From the NCBI GenBank assembly GCA_015075635.1, contig JABTUA010000001.1, positions 372,001-436,000 on the forward strand: 64,000 nucleotides of DNA, read 5' to 3'. Position numbers and translations under genes: made by a program. The notes beneath the pieces were generated by a model that ran no database searches, was not told where the DNA came from, and worked only from the letters and a program-made list of their open reading frames with translations. Below are positions 23,651 to 31,165 of this stretch, in pieces. Each line of letters opens with the position of its first letter. The first letter of the stretch is position 1. The DNA comes from Polyangiaceae bacterium. Lineage in GTDB: Bacteria > Myxococcota_A > Polyangia > Polyangiales > Polyangiaceae.

Positions 23651-23852
23651 GCCGAAGCATTTCGCGCCAACGTGTCGCGCTCTGCACCATCTCGGGCCAC
23701 GCGCGCGCGAGCGTGCAGCGGGTGCGTGACGATTCGTTCGTGCCGCACTCGCTGCGGGATCGTGCGCGCCGGTGCGACGTGATCTCGCACGGTTCGCCGG
23801 CGGCACTCGAATTGCCTCTTGGGCCCGGCCCCGTGGGGGGCTCGTACCAAGC
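23651..23852. other. noncoding interval, nothing recognised
   Basis: About 200 bp between the glycosyltransferase stop and the SRPBCC ribosome-binding site. I see no convincing ORF, RNA or strong hairpin. Confidence 0.4.
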
Positions 23853-23858
23853 GAGGGA
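23853..23858 (+). promoter_or_regulatory. Shine-Dalgarno GAGGGA of the SRPBCC gene
   Basis: GAGGGA ends 6 nt before ATG 23865 and decides this start over longer in-frame extensions. Confidence 0.6.
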
Positions 23859-23864
23859 TTCGTC

Positions 23865-24344
23865 ATGGCAAAGATCCGAAAGTCCATCAGCATTCGCGCG
23901 CCGCTCAACCAGGTCTACGACTTCATGACCCAGCCCGAGAACCTGCTGGAAATCTGGCCGAGCATGGTGGAGGTCAGCCACGTCGCGCGCTCCGCGGATG
24001 GCTCACACAGCTTCGACTGGGTGTACAAGATGGGCGGCATCCACTTCAAAGGACACGCGGCCACCAGCGAGGTGATCCAGTATCAGCGCGTCGTGGTCAA
24101 GAACGACAAGGGCATTCCGAGCACGTTCTTCTGGGCTTACTCCGGCGAGAACGGCAACACGAAGCTGATCCTCGACGTCGACTACACGCTGCCGAGCCGC
24201 CTGCTCGACAAGCTGGCGGAGCCGTTCCTCACCAAGATCAACGAGCGCGAGGCCGAGACGTTGCTCGAGAACCTCAAGAATCGCATGGAGCTCGGCATGA
24301 AGGCGGTGGTGCCCAAGGCCGCGCAGCACGTCAGCCCCCGGTGA
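23865..24344 (+). CDS. SRPBCC (START-like) family protein
   Basis: 159 aa. MAKIRKSISIRAPLNQVYDFMTQPENLLEIWPSM... is the classic SRPBCC/polyketide-cyclase-like opening: strand, APxxxVYDF, helix. LILDVDYTLPSRLLDKLAEPF and a long C-terminal helix close the fold. The family binds hydrophobic ligands in a central cavity. No signal peptide, so it is cytoplasmic. The ligand is unknown. Confidence 0.85.
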   Translation: MAKIRKSISIRAPLNQVYDFMTQPENLLEIWPSMVEVSHVARSADGSHSFDWVYKMGGIHFKGHAATSEVIQYQRVVVKNDKGIPSTFFWAYSGENGNTKLILDVDYTLPSRLLDKLAEPFLTKINEREAETLLENLKNRMELGMKAVVPKAAQHVSPR

Positions 24345-24360
24345 GTCGGATCTGCGCGCC

Positions 24361-24388
24361 GCCCCGAGCGTGAGCCCGCGCTCGGGGC
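24361..24388. terminator. bidirectional hairpin between convergent genes
   Basis: gccccgagcg and cgctcggggc form a perfect 10-bp GC-rich stem with an 8-base loop. It lies between the SRPBCC stop (24344) and the LuxR-type stop (24404). No T-tract follows, so termination is inferred. Confidence 0.55.
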
Positions 24389-24403
24389 GCGCCCGCGCGT
24401 CGC

Positions 24404-24724
24404 TCAAGTCGCGAGCTTGCGCACCAGCTCGATCCGCGAGCTGACCCCAGTCTTCTTGAGCACCGCAGCCACCTGATTGGCCACCGTGCGCACGGCGACG
24501 CCGCGCTCACGAGCGATCTGGTTGTTGGTGAGGCCGCCGAGCAAGCCCCGCGCGACCTCACGCTCGGTCGCGGTGAGCGTCTTGGGCAGTCCGTGCTGCG
24601 GCGCCGGGTACGAGAGCACCAGGTACTCCTCGTCTCCGAGACTGAAGCTCGACGCCCGGAGCCCGAGCGGAGCCCGCAACTCCGCGACCTCTGGTGCCAA
24701 CCCGATCTGTTTCCACTCCCTCAT
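24404..24724 (-). CDS. small stand-alone LuxR-type HTH protein
   Basis: 106 aa. The C-terminal half is a GerE/LuxR HTH: TATEREVARGLLGGLTNNQI then ARERGVAVRTVANQVAAVLK. The N-terminal ~45 residues (LGLRASSFSLGDEEYLVLSY) replace the usual receiver or sensor domain. It is closely similar throughout to the 110-aa protein at 25303. A Shine-Dalgarno sequence (GAGGGG) precedes ATG 24724. It probably binds DNA; without a sensory domain it may be controlled by abundance or by dimerisation with its paralogues (inference). Confidence 0.85.
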   Translation of the reverse strand: MREWKQIGLAPEVAELRAPLGLRASSFSLGDEEYLVLSYPAPQHGLPKTLTATEREVARGLLGGLTNNQIARERGVAVRTVANQVAAVLKKTGVSSRIELVRKLAT

Positions 24725-24729
24725 GTTTT

Positions 24730-24735
24730 CCCCTC
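24730..24735 (-). promoter_or_regulatory. Shine-Dalgarno GAGGGG of the small LuxR-type gene
   Basis: GAGGGG ends 5 nt before ATG 24724 on the minus strand. Confidence 0.55.
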
Positions 24736-24745
24736 GAGATCTTTC

Positions 24746-24751
24746 AGCCTA
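24746..24751 (-). promoter_or_regulatory. -10-like TAGGCT with a normal leader
   Basis: TAGGCT lies 21 nt before ATG 24724 with the Shine-Dalgarno between. This is a leadered contrast to the leaderless-looking starts. Confidence 0.35.
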
Positions 24752-24777
24752 ACGCCGGGTGTCCCCGAGCAAAATGG

Positions 24778-25248
24778 TCATTTCTTCGGCATCGTGCCCC
24801 GGCTCGCCCCGAGCACGGCGATCAGCTCCGCCTGGTTCTCGAGGCCCAGCTTGCCGAGGGCCCGCTTGAGCGACTTGGCGACCGTCGAGATGCTGACGCC
24901 CAGCGCGGCGGCGATGTCCTTCAAGGGGGCGCCCCGCACGCGGCGCTCGACCACCGACAGCTCCCGCTCGGTGAGCTGGACTCCCCGGAGCTTCGTGCCC
25001 TTGCTGCGACGAGCCACGACGTACCTGCGGCCGTCCTTGTCGAAACGCTGGATGATCCGCAGCCGGCCCGACACCAGGTCGCGCCAAGCTTTGTCGCAGG
25101 CCTCGGTGTCGGCATCCGAGCTCGCACGATCCGCAGCCAGCGCTACATCTCCGAGCGATCCTCCCCCAGGCCCGTTACCGGGCTGCGGAACGCGCACCAT
25201 CTTCCCCCTCCCCAATACCAGCGCCCCCGCCTGCGTCTCCATAGTCAT
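24778..25248 (-). CDS. LuxR-type HTH protein with short N-terminal region
   Basis: 156 aa (the ATG at 25239 is an alternative start). The HTH lies near 90-150: LTERELSVVERRVRGAPLKD then IAAALGVSISTVAKSLKRAL. Ahead of it, AWRDLVSGRLRIIQRFDKDG RRYVV corresponds to LWQGLVSGQWTLVDHFDSDG RRFVV in the 331-aa protein at 25906, so the two share this segment as well as the HTH. It looks like a shortened relative that lost the N-terminal sensor half. Same strand as the gene at 24404. Confidence 0.82.
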   Translation of the reverse strand: MTMETQAGALVLGRGKMVRVPQPGNGPGGGSLGDVALAADRASSDADTEACDKAWRDLVSGRLRIIQRFDKDGRRYVVARRSKGTKLRGVQLTERELSVVERRVRGAPLKDIAAALGVSISTVAKSLKRALGKLGLENQAELIAVLGASRGTMPKK

Positions 25249-25302
25249 TTTTTCGAAGTGCGCGACGGGTCACGTTCGCAAGTATGGTCAGCGCCCCTTC
25301 CA

Positions 25303-25635
25303 ATGGGACGCCGCCGCAAAGAGCCACCACGACGCGCGCCGGAGATCGCTCCACCTCCCGGGCTGCGCGCGGTGCGCTTCGCGCTCGGCGGTCGCGACGT
25401 CGCGGTGTTGAGCTTTCCAACCGACCAGCTCCGAATTCCCGAAACGCTCAGCCCGGCGGAGCGCGACGTGACGCTCGCGCTGCTGCACGGGGCAACCAAC
25501 GCCGAGATCGCCGAACGACGCGGCGTCGCCGTGCGCACCGTCGCCAATCAGGTCGCGTCCATTTTCAGGAAGCTGGGAGTGTCCAGCCGCACCGAGCTGG
25601 CAGCCAAGCTCGGATCGGCGCGGAAGAAGCGCTAG
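25303..25635 (+). CDS. small stand-alone LuxR-type HTH protein, paralogue of 24404-24724
   Basis: 110 aa from MGRRRKEPPRRAPEIAPP. GLRAVRFALGGRDVAVLSF, then LSPAERDVTLALLHGATNAE and IAERRGVAVRTVANQVASIF, mirror the 106-aa protein on the other strand, including the recognition helix VAVRTVANQVA. The N-terminus is basic. It is divergent from the gene at 24778 with 54 bp between starts. The TAG stop lies inside a palindrome that recurs at the stop of the gene at 25906. Confidence 0.83.
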   Translation: MGRRRKEPPRRAPEIAPPPGLRAVRFALGGRDVAVLSFPTDQLRIPETLSPAERDVTLALLHGATNAEIAERRGVAVRTVANQVASIFRKLGVSSRTELAAKLGSARKKR

Positions 25636-25647
25636 GGGGCGTCCCTA
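25633..25647. repeat. palindrome TAGGGGGCGTCCCTA, copy 1
   Basis: TAGGG-GGCGT-CCCTA begins with the stop codon of the LuxR-type gene at 25303. A near-identical copy (one base different, in inverted orientation) overlaps the stop of the convergent LuxR-type gene. Confidence 0.8.
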
Positions 25648-25664
25648 GTTCGGTGGGCGACAAG

Positions 25665-25699
25665 GCGGCTCGATGCGAGCCGCTCGGCGGTGAGCCGAG
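25665..25699. other. two tandem perfect hairpins
   Basis: gcggctcg/cgagccgc (8-bp stem, 3-base loop, 25665-25683) is followed at once by ctcggc/gccgag (6-bp stem, 25683-25699). The gagccg in each 3' arm could pair alternatively with the same upstream cggctc, as in attenuator-like structures. It lies just after the LuxR-type stop. Confidence 0.55.
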
Positions 25700-25893
25700 C
25701 CCCGGGATCACTCGAGCAGTCTTGCCATGATCAGATCACGTTCCGCCACTGAGAGGCGAGTGCGAATGCCGGCGGGACGCGTTGCGCGACGACCCTTGGA
25801 AGTCCCCGGAGGGGGATACCCGACGGGGTGGACCGGCGCCGGCCGTTTCGACCGAACGGAAGAGTCGCGTGGCGTTGGCCAGCGGAGCGCGAA

Positions 25894-25908
25894 TAGGGAC
25901 ACCCCCTA
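25894..25908. repeat. palindrome TAGGGGGTGTCCCTA (minus strand), copy 2
   Basis: Read on the minus strand it starts with the TAG stop of the 331-aa LuxR-type protein. It matches copy 1 at 25633 in 14 of 15 bases. Confidence 0.8.
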
Positions 25909-26901
25909 GCCAGCGAGCCGTTGCCCGAGCAAGCCGGCGAGCTCGACCCGCCCGGCCACCCCGAGCTTCTTGCAGATGGCGGCAACGGCGGCGGAAACGG
26001 TCGAGACGCTGACTCCAAGCTCGTAGGCCACGAGCTTGTAGGGGTGCCCCAGAGCCACGTAGCCGAGCACGCAACGCTCGAGCTCCGAGAGGCCGGGCGA
26101 GGTACGCGTCTCCGGCACGTTGCGCACAGCCACGACGAAGCGCCGCCCGTCCGAGTCGAAGTGGTCCACCAGAGTCCACTGACCGGACACCAGACCCTGC
26201 CACAGCGCCATTGCCTCGTCGGCGTCGCGGCGACGAAGCCCGCTGCGCGCGCGATCGATGGCGCGCGCGGCACGGCGCAGCGCTTCGCGTGCGGGCCCTT
26301 CGGCCGCGCTGCCGACCGCGTGCTTCAGCTCTCCGCCTGGCTCGAGCACGGCGTCACCGCGGTCCGACAACGTGGCGACGTCGTTCGCGATGCTGGCGCG
26401 TAGGCGACGGCCGACGGCGACGTGCGCGGCGAGCTGCGCCCAGGCCTGCGCTTCGCGACGCGTGATGTCGACGCGATCCGCCGCCGGCACCAGCACCGAA
26501 CAGCCCGTGTCGTTGGGGTTCGCGGCGGTGATGACCAGGAAGTCCTGCACTCCGAAGGCGGCACGCATGCGGTCGGACACCACGTAGCGCTCGCGCAGCT
26601 TGCCGAACACGGCCCGCGTCGTGGTGCAGGGTCCGCTGCGGTACATGACCATGCGCTGCTCGTGGGGCATCGCCAGGTGAGCGGGCAAGGCCGCGTCCGC
26701 CCACCCCGGCGGCATGCCGTGGTCGATCACCGGGTCGACGCGTGGTCGCGCGGGATCGGAGAAGTCGTAGCCATAGGCCACCAGCGACGAGCCTCGATCG
26801 AGGCAGGAGCTGAGCGAATCCACCACGCGCCCGAGCCACTCGGGCTCGGGATCGCCCAAGTGGTAGGCCGCCTCTAGGACTGAGATCCGGTCGCCCCTCA
26901 C
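25906..26901 (-). CDS. LuxR-type regulator with N-terminal sensor-like domain
   Basis: 331 aa from a GTG start. The N-terminal ~190 residues form an alpha/beta region (SLVAYGYDFSDPARPRVDPV, GVQDFLVITAANPNDTGCSV) that could be a GAF-like ligand-binding domain; this is a guess from pattern. A linker and SGQWTLVDHFDSDGRRFVV follow, then a C-terminal GerE HTH: LSELERCVLGYVALGHPYKL then VAYELGVSVSTVSAAVAAIC. It is probably the full-length member of the local family, from which the 156-aa protein looks truncated. Confidence 0.83.
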   Translation of the reverse strand: MRGDRISVLEAAYHLGDPEPEWLGRVVDSLSSCLDRGSSLVAYGYDFSDPARPRVDPVIDHGMPPGWADAALPAHLAMPHEQRMVMYRSGPCTTTRAVFGKLRERYVVSDRMRAAFGVQDFLVITAANPNDTGCSVLVPAADRVDITRREAQAWAQLAAHVAVGRRLRASIANDVATLSDRGDAVLEPGGELKHAVGSAAEGPAREALRRAARAIDRARSGLRRRDADEAMALWQGLVSGQWTLVDHFDSDGRRFVVAVRNVPETRTSPGLSELERCVLGYVALGHPYKLVAYELGVSVSTVSAAVAAICKKLGVAGRVELAGLLGQRLAG

Positions 26902-26910
26902 GCTTCGACG

Positions 26911-26916
26911 AGTGTA
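26911..26916 (-). promoter_or_regulatory. -10-like TACACT before the 331-aa LuxR-type regulator
   Basis: TACACT lies 9 nt before the GTG at 26901 on the minus strand. Confidence 0.4.
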
Positions 26917-26929
26917 TCAGGTTGAAACG

Positions 26930-29293
26930 CTAGTGGAGGGCCCATCCATCCAGGCAGACCGGTCGCGCGCTGGTGTCCCGGGTGGTGACGCTGAGCTCGA
27001 TGTCGTGCTCTCCCGGGGCCAGGCGGGAAGTTTCGATCACCTCGAACCGAGCCCCCGGGAGGTTCGGCACCCGCAGCACGCCGACCCTCACACTATCCAC
27101 GCGCAGCTCGGCACGGGCAGCCTTTCGCCCCCAGATCATGGCGGAGTCCTCGAAGCCGCCGACCAGCACCAGCTTCCGCCCCAGCGCGCCGCGCCAGGCC
27201 ACCGTGGCGGGCCTACCCCGTTCGGGTGACAGCCACGCCATCCCCCGTACCGCGCCGCCGACCCTACAGGGCCGGGAGGGTGCACTGCCGGGGAGGCTCG
27301 AGAGCGTGTGGCTCACTCCGAGCCCCGCCACGCCGAGCACGCGATAGTAGCCGAAGCGCCGGTCCTCGAGCGGCGTGCCCAGGGCGCGGAGCTGACGCAA
27401 GAGCTCGTTCTCCCGCCCGGCTCGCAGCACGAACCAGGCCCGAGGGCGACCCAGCGCACCGAACGGCCCGAGCGCGGGGTCCAGCACGTCGCGCGCGGCG
27501 CCCGCGGGCAGCGCCTTCGGCCGCACGAACGCGACGTCCCACTCCGCGCGATCCACCAGAGCGTCCCCGGGGGCAAGAGCGCGCGCCACGTGCTCGCGCG
27601 CGGCGCGCTGACCGACGTCGCGCTGCGCCACGATCAACGTCCACGACACGTAGGCTGCGGCGGCGCCGGACGAAGCCAGCGCGACGATCGCGACGCGAAG
27701 CACACGCCTCGACGGCATCGCCGGCTTCCGCGCGAGCTCGAGCTGGTGTCCTCCCGCGGCGGCGAAGGCCGCGAACAGCGAGCACCCCAGGTAGAAGCTG
27801 TCCCAGATGATGCCGTTGAACATGATCAGGAGCACGTAAGCGGTGCCCGCGGGCGCGATGTAGCGACGGGCGCCGCGCAGGAAGAACGCGACGACCAGCA
27901 GCACGAGCGGGAGCACGAGCTGTGCCCGGGGCATCCACGCGGTGGCCTGGGCCTTGTAGAGCGGACCGGAGAAGCCGAACTTCTCCCAGAACCAGTCCTG
28001 GTGCACCGGACCGTACTCGACCAACCAACGGAAGGTGCCGAACCAGAAGGCGTCGGGGTTCTGTGCCACGAACGGCACGAGCAGCGCCGCGGAGACCACG
28101 CCGGTGAGGGCTACCTTCGGCAGCGCCGCGCGGAGGCCGAGATCTCGTACCAGTGCGACCAGCACGAACGGCGCCACCACCGCGGCGAAGTGCCGGGTCG
28201 CGAGCGCGACGCCGAGGAAGAACGCTGCGAGCCACCACTTCTTGCGCAGCGTGCACGCCAAGACGAGCGCGAGCACCAGCCACCAGGCGTGTGGCTCCGC
28301 GTAGATGCCGTTCCACGCCATGCTGGGGCTGAACAGCCAGACCGCACCGAAGGCCGCCGCCGCGCCCTGCGCCCGCTCGCGCCACGCCGGGCGCACACCG
28401 CTCGCGACCCAGAACAAGCCGAGCACCACCGCAGCATCCGCGACCAGGCCCATCACGCGGAAGTCGAGCGCGCCGAAGAAGCGCGGGACGCACCAGACCA
28501 GCCACATCCCTGGCAGGTAGGTCAGCGGCACCACGCTCCCGCGCTGCATCTGGTGCAAGCCGTAGGGGTTCAGCCCGGACAGGAACGCGTCCTGCGCGTC
28601 CTTCACCAGGGGCAGCATGTCTCGGGTGGCCGGATCGATCTTCCAGGTCTCGAGCCCCACCCAGCGCAAGCCGAGCCCCGCCCCGAGCAACGCCAAGAGG
28701 CGCACCAGCGGCGGGACGCGCGGCACGAACAGGAGCGCGATCAGGACGATGGCCGCGGTCCAGGTGAGCGTGTCCAGATCAGGCCGCGCGTAGGGCAGCA
28801 CCGGGAGGGACTGCACGCGCTGCTTGCCCATCAGGTGCGCGAGGAACACCAGGGCTACCAGCAGCCCCAGGCGCTCCACGTCGCGCCCGCTCGAGCGCCC
28901 GCGGAGCAGCCGGCCGCCCAGCGCCACCGGGTAGGCCGCGAGCACCGGCGCGTACATGAAGAGCTCACGCTGCCGCAGCGTCCCGATGGGTGGCATCGGG
29001 TACTCCTTCGGCGCGAGCAGCGGCAGGAGCCAGCGCGCCATCAGCCAGAGGCCCGCGGCAATGGCGGAGAGCCCGAGCGCGCGCCCCAGCCACGTGAGCC
29101 AGCGCGGCGGTGCGAAGGGCGCCGGCTCCGGCGGCGCGATCCAAAGCACACCGGCGAACAGCGCGAGCAGACCGCTCGTGGCGAGGACGGTGTCGCCGAA
29201 GGTGGTGCCCACCCACTCGGCGACGACGACCAGCGGCAGGAGCCATACGAACAGCTCCGCCAGAGCTCGCCGCGCCGACCCGAAGACCCGCAT
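26930..29293 (-). CDS. large multi-pass membrane glycosyltransferase-like protein (GT87/DUF2029-like)
   Basis: 787 aa with about a dozen hydrophobic segments in the first ~560 residues. A soluble beta-rich C-terminal domain of about 200 residues (VAWRGALGRKLVLVGGFEDS, APGEHDIELSVTTRDTSARP) follows. SGLNPYGLHQMQRGSVVPLTYLPGMWL resembles the NPY...YPP loop of GT87-type mannosyltransferases that use polyprenyl-phosphate-mannose. The next gene upstream on this strand encodes a putative synthase of that donor 21 bp away, supporting this assignment (inference). Confidence 0.72.
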   Translation of the reverse strand: MRVFGSARRALAELFVWLLPLVVVAEWVGTTFGDTVLATSGLLALFAGVLWIAPPEPAPFAPPRWLTWLGRALGLSAIAAGLWLMARWLLPLLAPKEYPMPPIGTLRQRELFMYAPVLAAYPVALGGRLLRGRSSGRDVERLGLLVALVFLAHLMGKQRVQSLPVLPYARPDLDTLTWTAAIVLIALLFVPRVPPLVRLLALLGAGLGLRWVGLETWKIDPATRDMLPLVKDAQDAFLSGLNPYGLHQMQRGSVVPLTYLPGMWLVWCVPRFFGALDFRVMGLVADAAVVLGLFWVASGVRPAWRERAQGAAAAFGAVWLFSPSMAWNGIYAEPHAWWLVLALVLACTLRKKWWLAAFFLGVALATRHFAAVVAPFVLVALVRDLGLRAALPKVALTGVVSAALLVPFVAQNPDAFWFGTFRWLVEYGPVHQDWFWEKFGFSGPLYKAQATAWMPRAQLVLPLVLLVVAFFLRGARRYIAPAGTAYVLLIMFNGIIWDSFYLGCSLFAAFAAAGGHQLELARKPAMPSRRVLRVAIVALASSGAAAAYVSWTLIVAQRDVGQRAAREHVARALAPGDALVDRAEWDVAFVRPKALPAGAARDVLDPALGPFGALGRPRAWFVLRAGRENELLRQLRALGTPLEDRRFGYYRVLGVAGLGVSHTLSSLPGSAPSRPCRVGGAVRGMAWLSPERGRPATVAWRGALGRKLVLVGGFEDSAMIWGRKAARAELRVDSVRVGVLRVPNLPGARFEVIETSRLAPGEHDIELSVTTRDTSARPVCLDGWALH

Positions 29294-29314
29294 CTTGGCG
29301 CGGGAAACGCTAGC

Positions 29315-30058
29315 TCAGATCTCGCCGCGCAGGGCGGCCAACCTGAGCTTCCAGACCATCATGATGGCCTCGGCGAAGATGCGGCGGCTCATCTTGCTCT
29401 CCCCGGCACGGCGATCCACGAACACGATCGGCACCTCTTTGACGCGCAGGCCTCGGAGCAGGGCACGATACGTGGTCTCGATCTGGAAGGAGTAGCCGTT
29501 CGAGCGGATGCTGGCGAGGTCGATGGTGCGGAGCGCCTTGGCGTTGAAGGCCTTGTAGCCGGTGGTCAGATCCTTCACCGGCACGCCCAGGATCATGCGG
29601 GAGTAGAGCGAGCCGCCCTTCGAGAGCACGTGGCGTCCGAGCCCCCACCCCTCCACGCCGCCGCCGGGGATGTTCCGCGAGCCGATCACGACGTCGTTGC
29701 CCTCCGCGAGCGCCTGGAAGAACGCCGGCAGGTAGTTCGGGTCGTGCGACAGATCCGTGTCCATCTCGAAGAAGTACTGGTAGCCCTCGCCGAGCCCGCG
29801 TTCGAAGGCCTGCACGTAGGCCGTGCCGAGCCCCAGCTTGCCCGGCCGGTGCAGCACCTTGATGCGCGCGTCGCTCTTGGCCAGCTCGTCCGCCACCTGC
29901 CCCGTGCCGTCGGGCGAGCTGTCGTCCACGATCAAGAGGTGCGCGCGCGGCGCCACCTCCAGCGTGGCCCGCACGAACAGCGGCAGGTTGTAGCGCTCGT
30001 TGTACGTGGGCGTGACGATCAGCGCGCCGGCACCGAGCAGCTCGGCCTTGTCGTTCAT
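29315..30058 (-). CDS. polyprenol-phosphate mannosyltransferase (GT2, DPM1/Ppm1-like)
   Basis: 247 aa, the usual length of single-domain DPM1/Ppm synthases. VTPTYNERYNL, LLIVDDSSPDGTG and EMDTDLSHDP (the DxD metal/nucleotide-sugar site) are family hallmarks. GSRNIPGG, LTTGYKAFNAKAL and QIETTYRAL also match. It transfers mannose from GDP-mannose to polyprenyl phosphate at the cytoplasmic face, making the donor for GT-C enzymes such as its neighbour. It lacks C-terminal membrane helices. Same-strand run 30722 to 26930; 7 bp separate it from the aldolase gene. Confidence 0.9.
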   Translation of the reverse strand: MNDKAELLGAGALIVTPTYNERYNLPLFVRATLEVAPRAHLLIVDDSSPDGTGQVADELAKSDARIKVLHRPGKLGLGTAYVQAFERGLGEGYQYFFEMDTDLSHDPNYLPAFFQALAEGNDVVIGSRNIPGGGVEGWGLGRHVLSKGGSLYSRMILGVPVKDLTTGYKAFNAKALRTIDLASIRSNGYSFQIETTYRALLRGLRVKEVPIVFVDRRAGESKMSRRIFAEAIMMVWKLRLAALRGEI

Positions 30059-30065
30059 GCGCCGA

Positions 30066-30722
30066 TCACTTCTTCTTGCGGTTGGCCCAGGCGTCGTTGA
30101 ACTCGCGGATCGTGCTCTCCGTACGCGGGTTCCACAGCATCTTGCGCAGGATGGGCGGTGGCACGGTGACGATGTGCGCGCCGTCCATCAGCGCCTCGTT
30201 CACGTCCGCCATGTGGCGCACGCTGCCGACGATGATCTTCGAGCCGATTCCCTCGCGGTCCAGGATGGCGCGCGTCTCGCGCACGATGGGGCGCACGTCG
30301 TAGCCCATGTCCTTGACGCGTCCGCTGAAGATGCTGACGTACGTCGCTCCCGCGAGGGCGGCGAGGTACGCTTGGTTGAAGCTCATCATGCAGGTGACGT
30401 TGGTCGGCACCTGCCTGTCCGTGAGCTGCTTCAGCACCTTGAGGCCGGTCTCGCTGAACGGCACCTTCACGCAGATGCGCTTCCGGTCCCAGTCCCAGTA
30501 GGCGAGCGCTTCCTCCAGCATCTCGCGCTCCGTCTCCGTAGTGAGCTCGACCGAGACGTGACCCTGCGAGGCAGCGACCACCTCCAGGATGCGTTCCTTC
30601 AGGTCCGCGTCGGGCGCCTCGCGGCTGATGATCAGCGGGTTGGTCGTGACGCCCGACACGACGCCCCAGGAGAAGATCTCAGCGGTCTCTTTCGGATCCG
30701 AGCTGTCCAAGAAAAGCGCCAT
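30066..30722 (-). CDS. transaldolase / fructose-6-phosphate aldolase family protein
   Basis: 218 aa from MALFLDSSDPKE, the family length for FSA/TalC-type enzymes; an in-frame start 21 nt upstream is less likely. VSGVTTNPLII, ICVKVPFSETG (Schiff-base lysine, Lys86), VTCMMSFNQAYLAALAGATYVSIFSGRV and IIVGSVRH are conserved. It acts on sugar phosphates in the cytoplasm: transaldolase or fructose-6-phosphate aldolase. Sequence alone does not separate these. Confidence 0.9.
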   Translation of the reverse strand: MALFLDSSDPKETAEIFSWGVVSGVTTNPLIISREAPDADLKERILEVVAASQGHVSVELTTETEREMLEEALAYWDWDRKRICVKVPFSETGLKVLKQLTDRQVPTNVTCMMSFNQAYLAALAGATYVSIFSGRVKDMGYDVRPIVRETRAILDREGIGSKIIVGSVRHMADVNEALMDGAHIVTVPPPILRKMLWNPRTESTIREFNDAWANRKKK

Positions 30723-30783
30723 GGCGGGCTGAGATATACGCAATCCGACACGGTTGGGCGAGGGGATTCACCCCGGGATCGGC

Positions 30784-30789
30784 TAGCCT
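30784..30789 (+). promoter_or_regulatory. -10-like TAGCCT before the small Tat lipoprotein
   Basis: TAGCCT lies 7 nt before ATG 30797. Confidence 0.45.
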
Positions 30790-30796
30790 GTCCGTC

Positions 30797-31165
30797 ATGC
30801 CGGTTTCGCGTCGGACGCTGCTGGCGATGGGCGCCGGATTCGCGGGGATGGCCTGCGATCTGATCCAGGTGTTGAAGCCCGCCGAGGTCTCCTTCGAAGT
30901 CGACAAGGAGCAGGCCGGCGTGGGCGAAGAAGTGGAGGTCCGCTTCTCGATCCTGGAGCGCGGGGGCGGCCAGCGCTACTGGGTCACGTTCCTGCCGGAG
31001 TCCGCGCCGTTCGACGATCCGAGCGGCGAGGTCGAGGTGCCACGCGGGATTCAGAGCGTGCGCGTCTCGGCCAGCTCGCCGGGACCGCACTCGGTTCGGG
31101 TCCTGTCGGAGCGCGGCGGCCAGAAGCGGATGGTCGCCTGGCGCAAGGTCGGTGTCTCGCCTTGA
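30797..31165 (+). CDS. small Tat-type lipoprotein
   Basis: 122 aa. MPVSRRTLLAMGAGFAGMAC combines a twin-arginine n-region (SRRTLL) with a lipobox (GMAC), so it is probably exported folded and lipidated. The mature ~100 residues are an Ig-like beta sandwich (PAEVSFEVDKEQAGVGEEVE, IQSVRVSASSPGPHSVRVLS). No cofactor site is obvious. The stop overlaps the next ATG (TGATG). Confidence 0.78.
   Translation: MPVSRRTLLAMGAGFAGMACDLIQVLKPAEVSFEVDKEQAGVGEEVEVRFSILERGGGQRYWVTFLPESAPFDDPSGEVEVPRGIQSVRVSASSPGPHSVRVLSERGGQKRMVAWRKVGVSP

Noticed and set aside
27308..30100. A 930-codon open frame on the plus strand opposite the glycosyltransferase and mannose-synthase genes
   Set aside because: It runs antisense through two recognisable genes and has low-complexity Arg/Glu/His composition with no domain.
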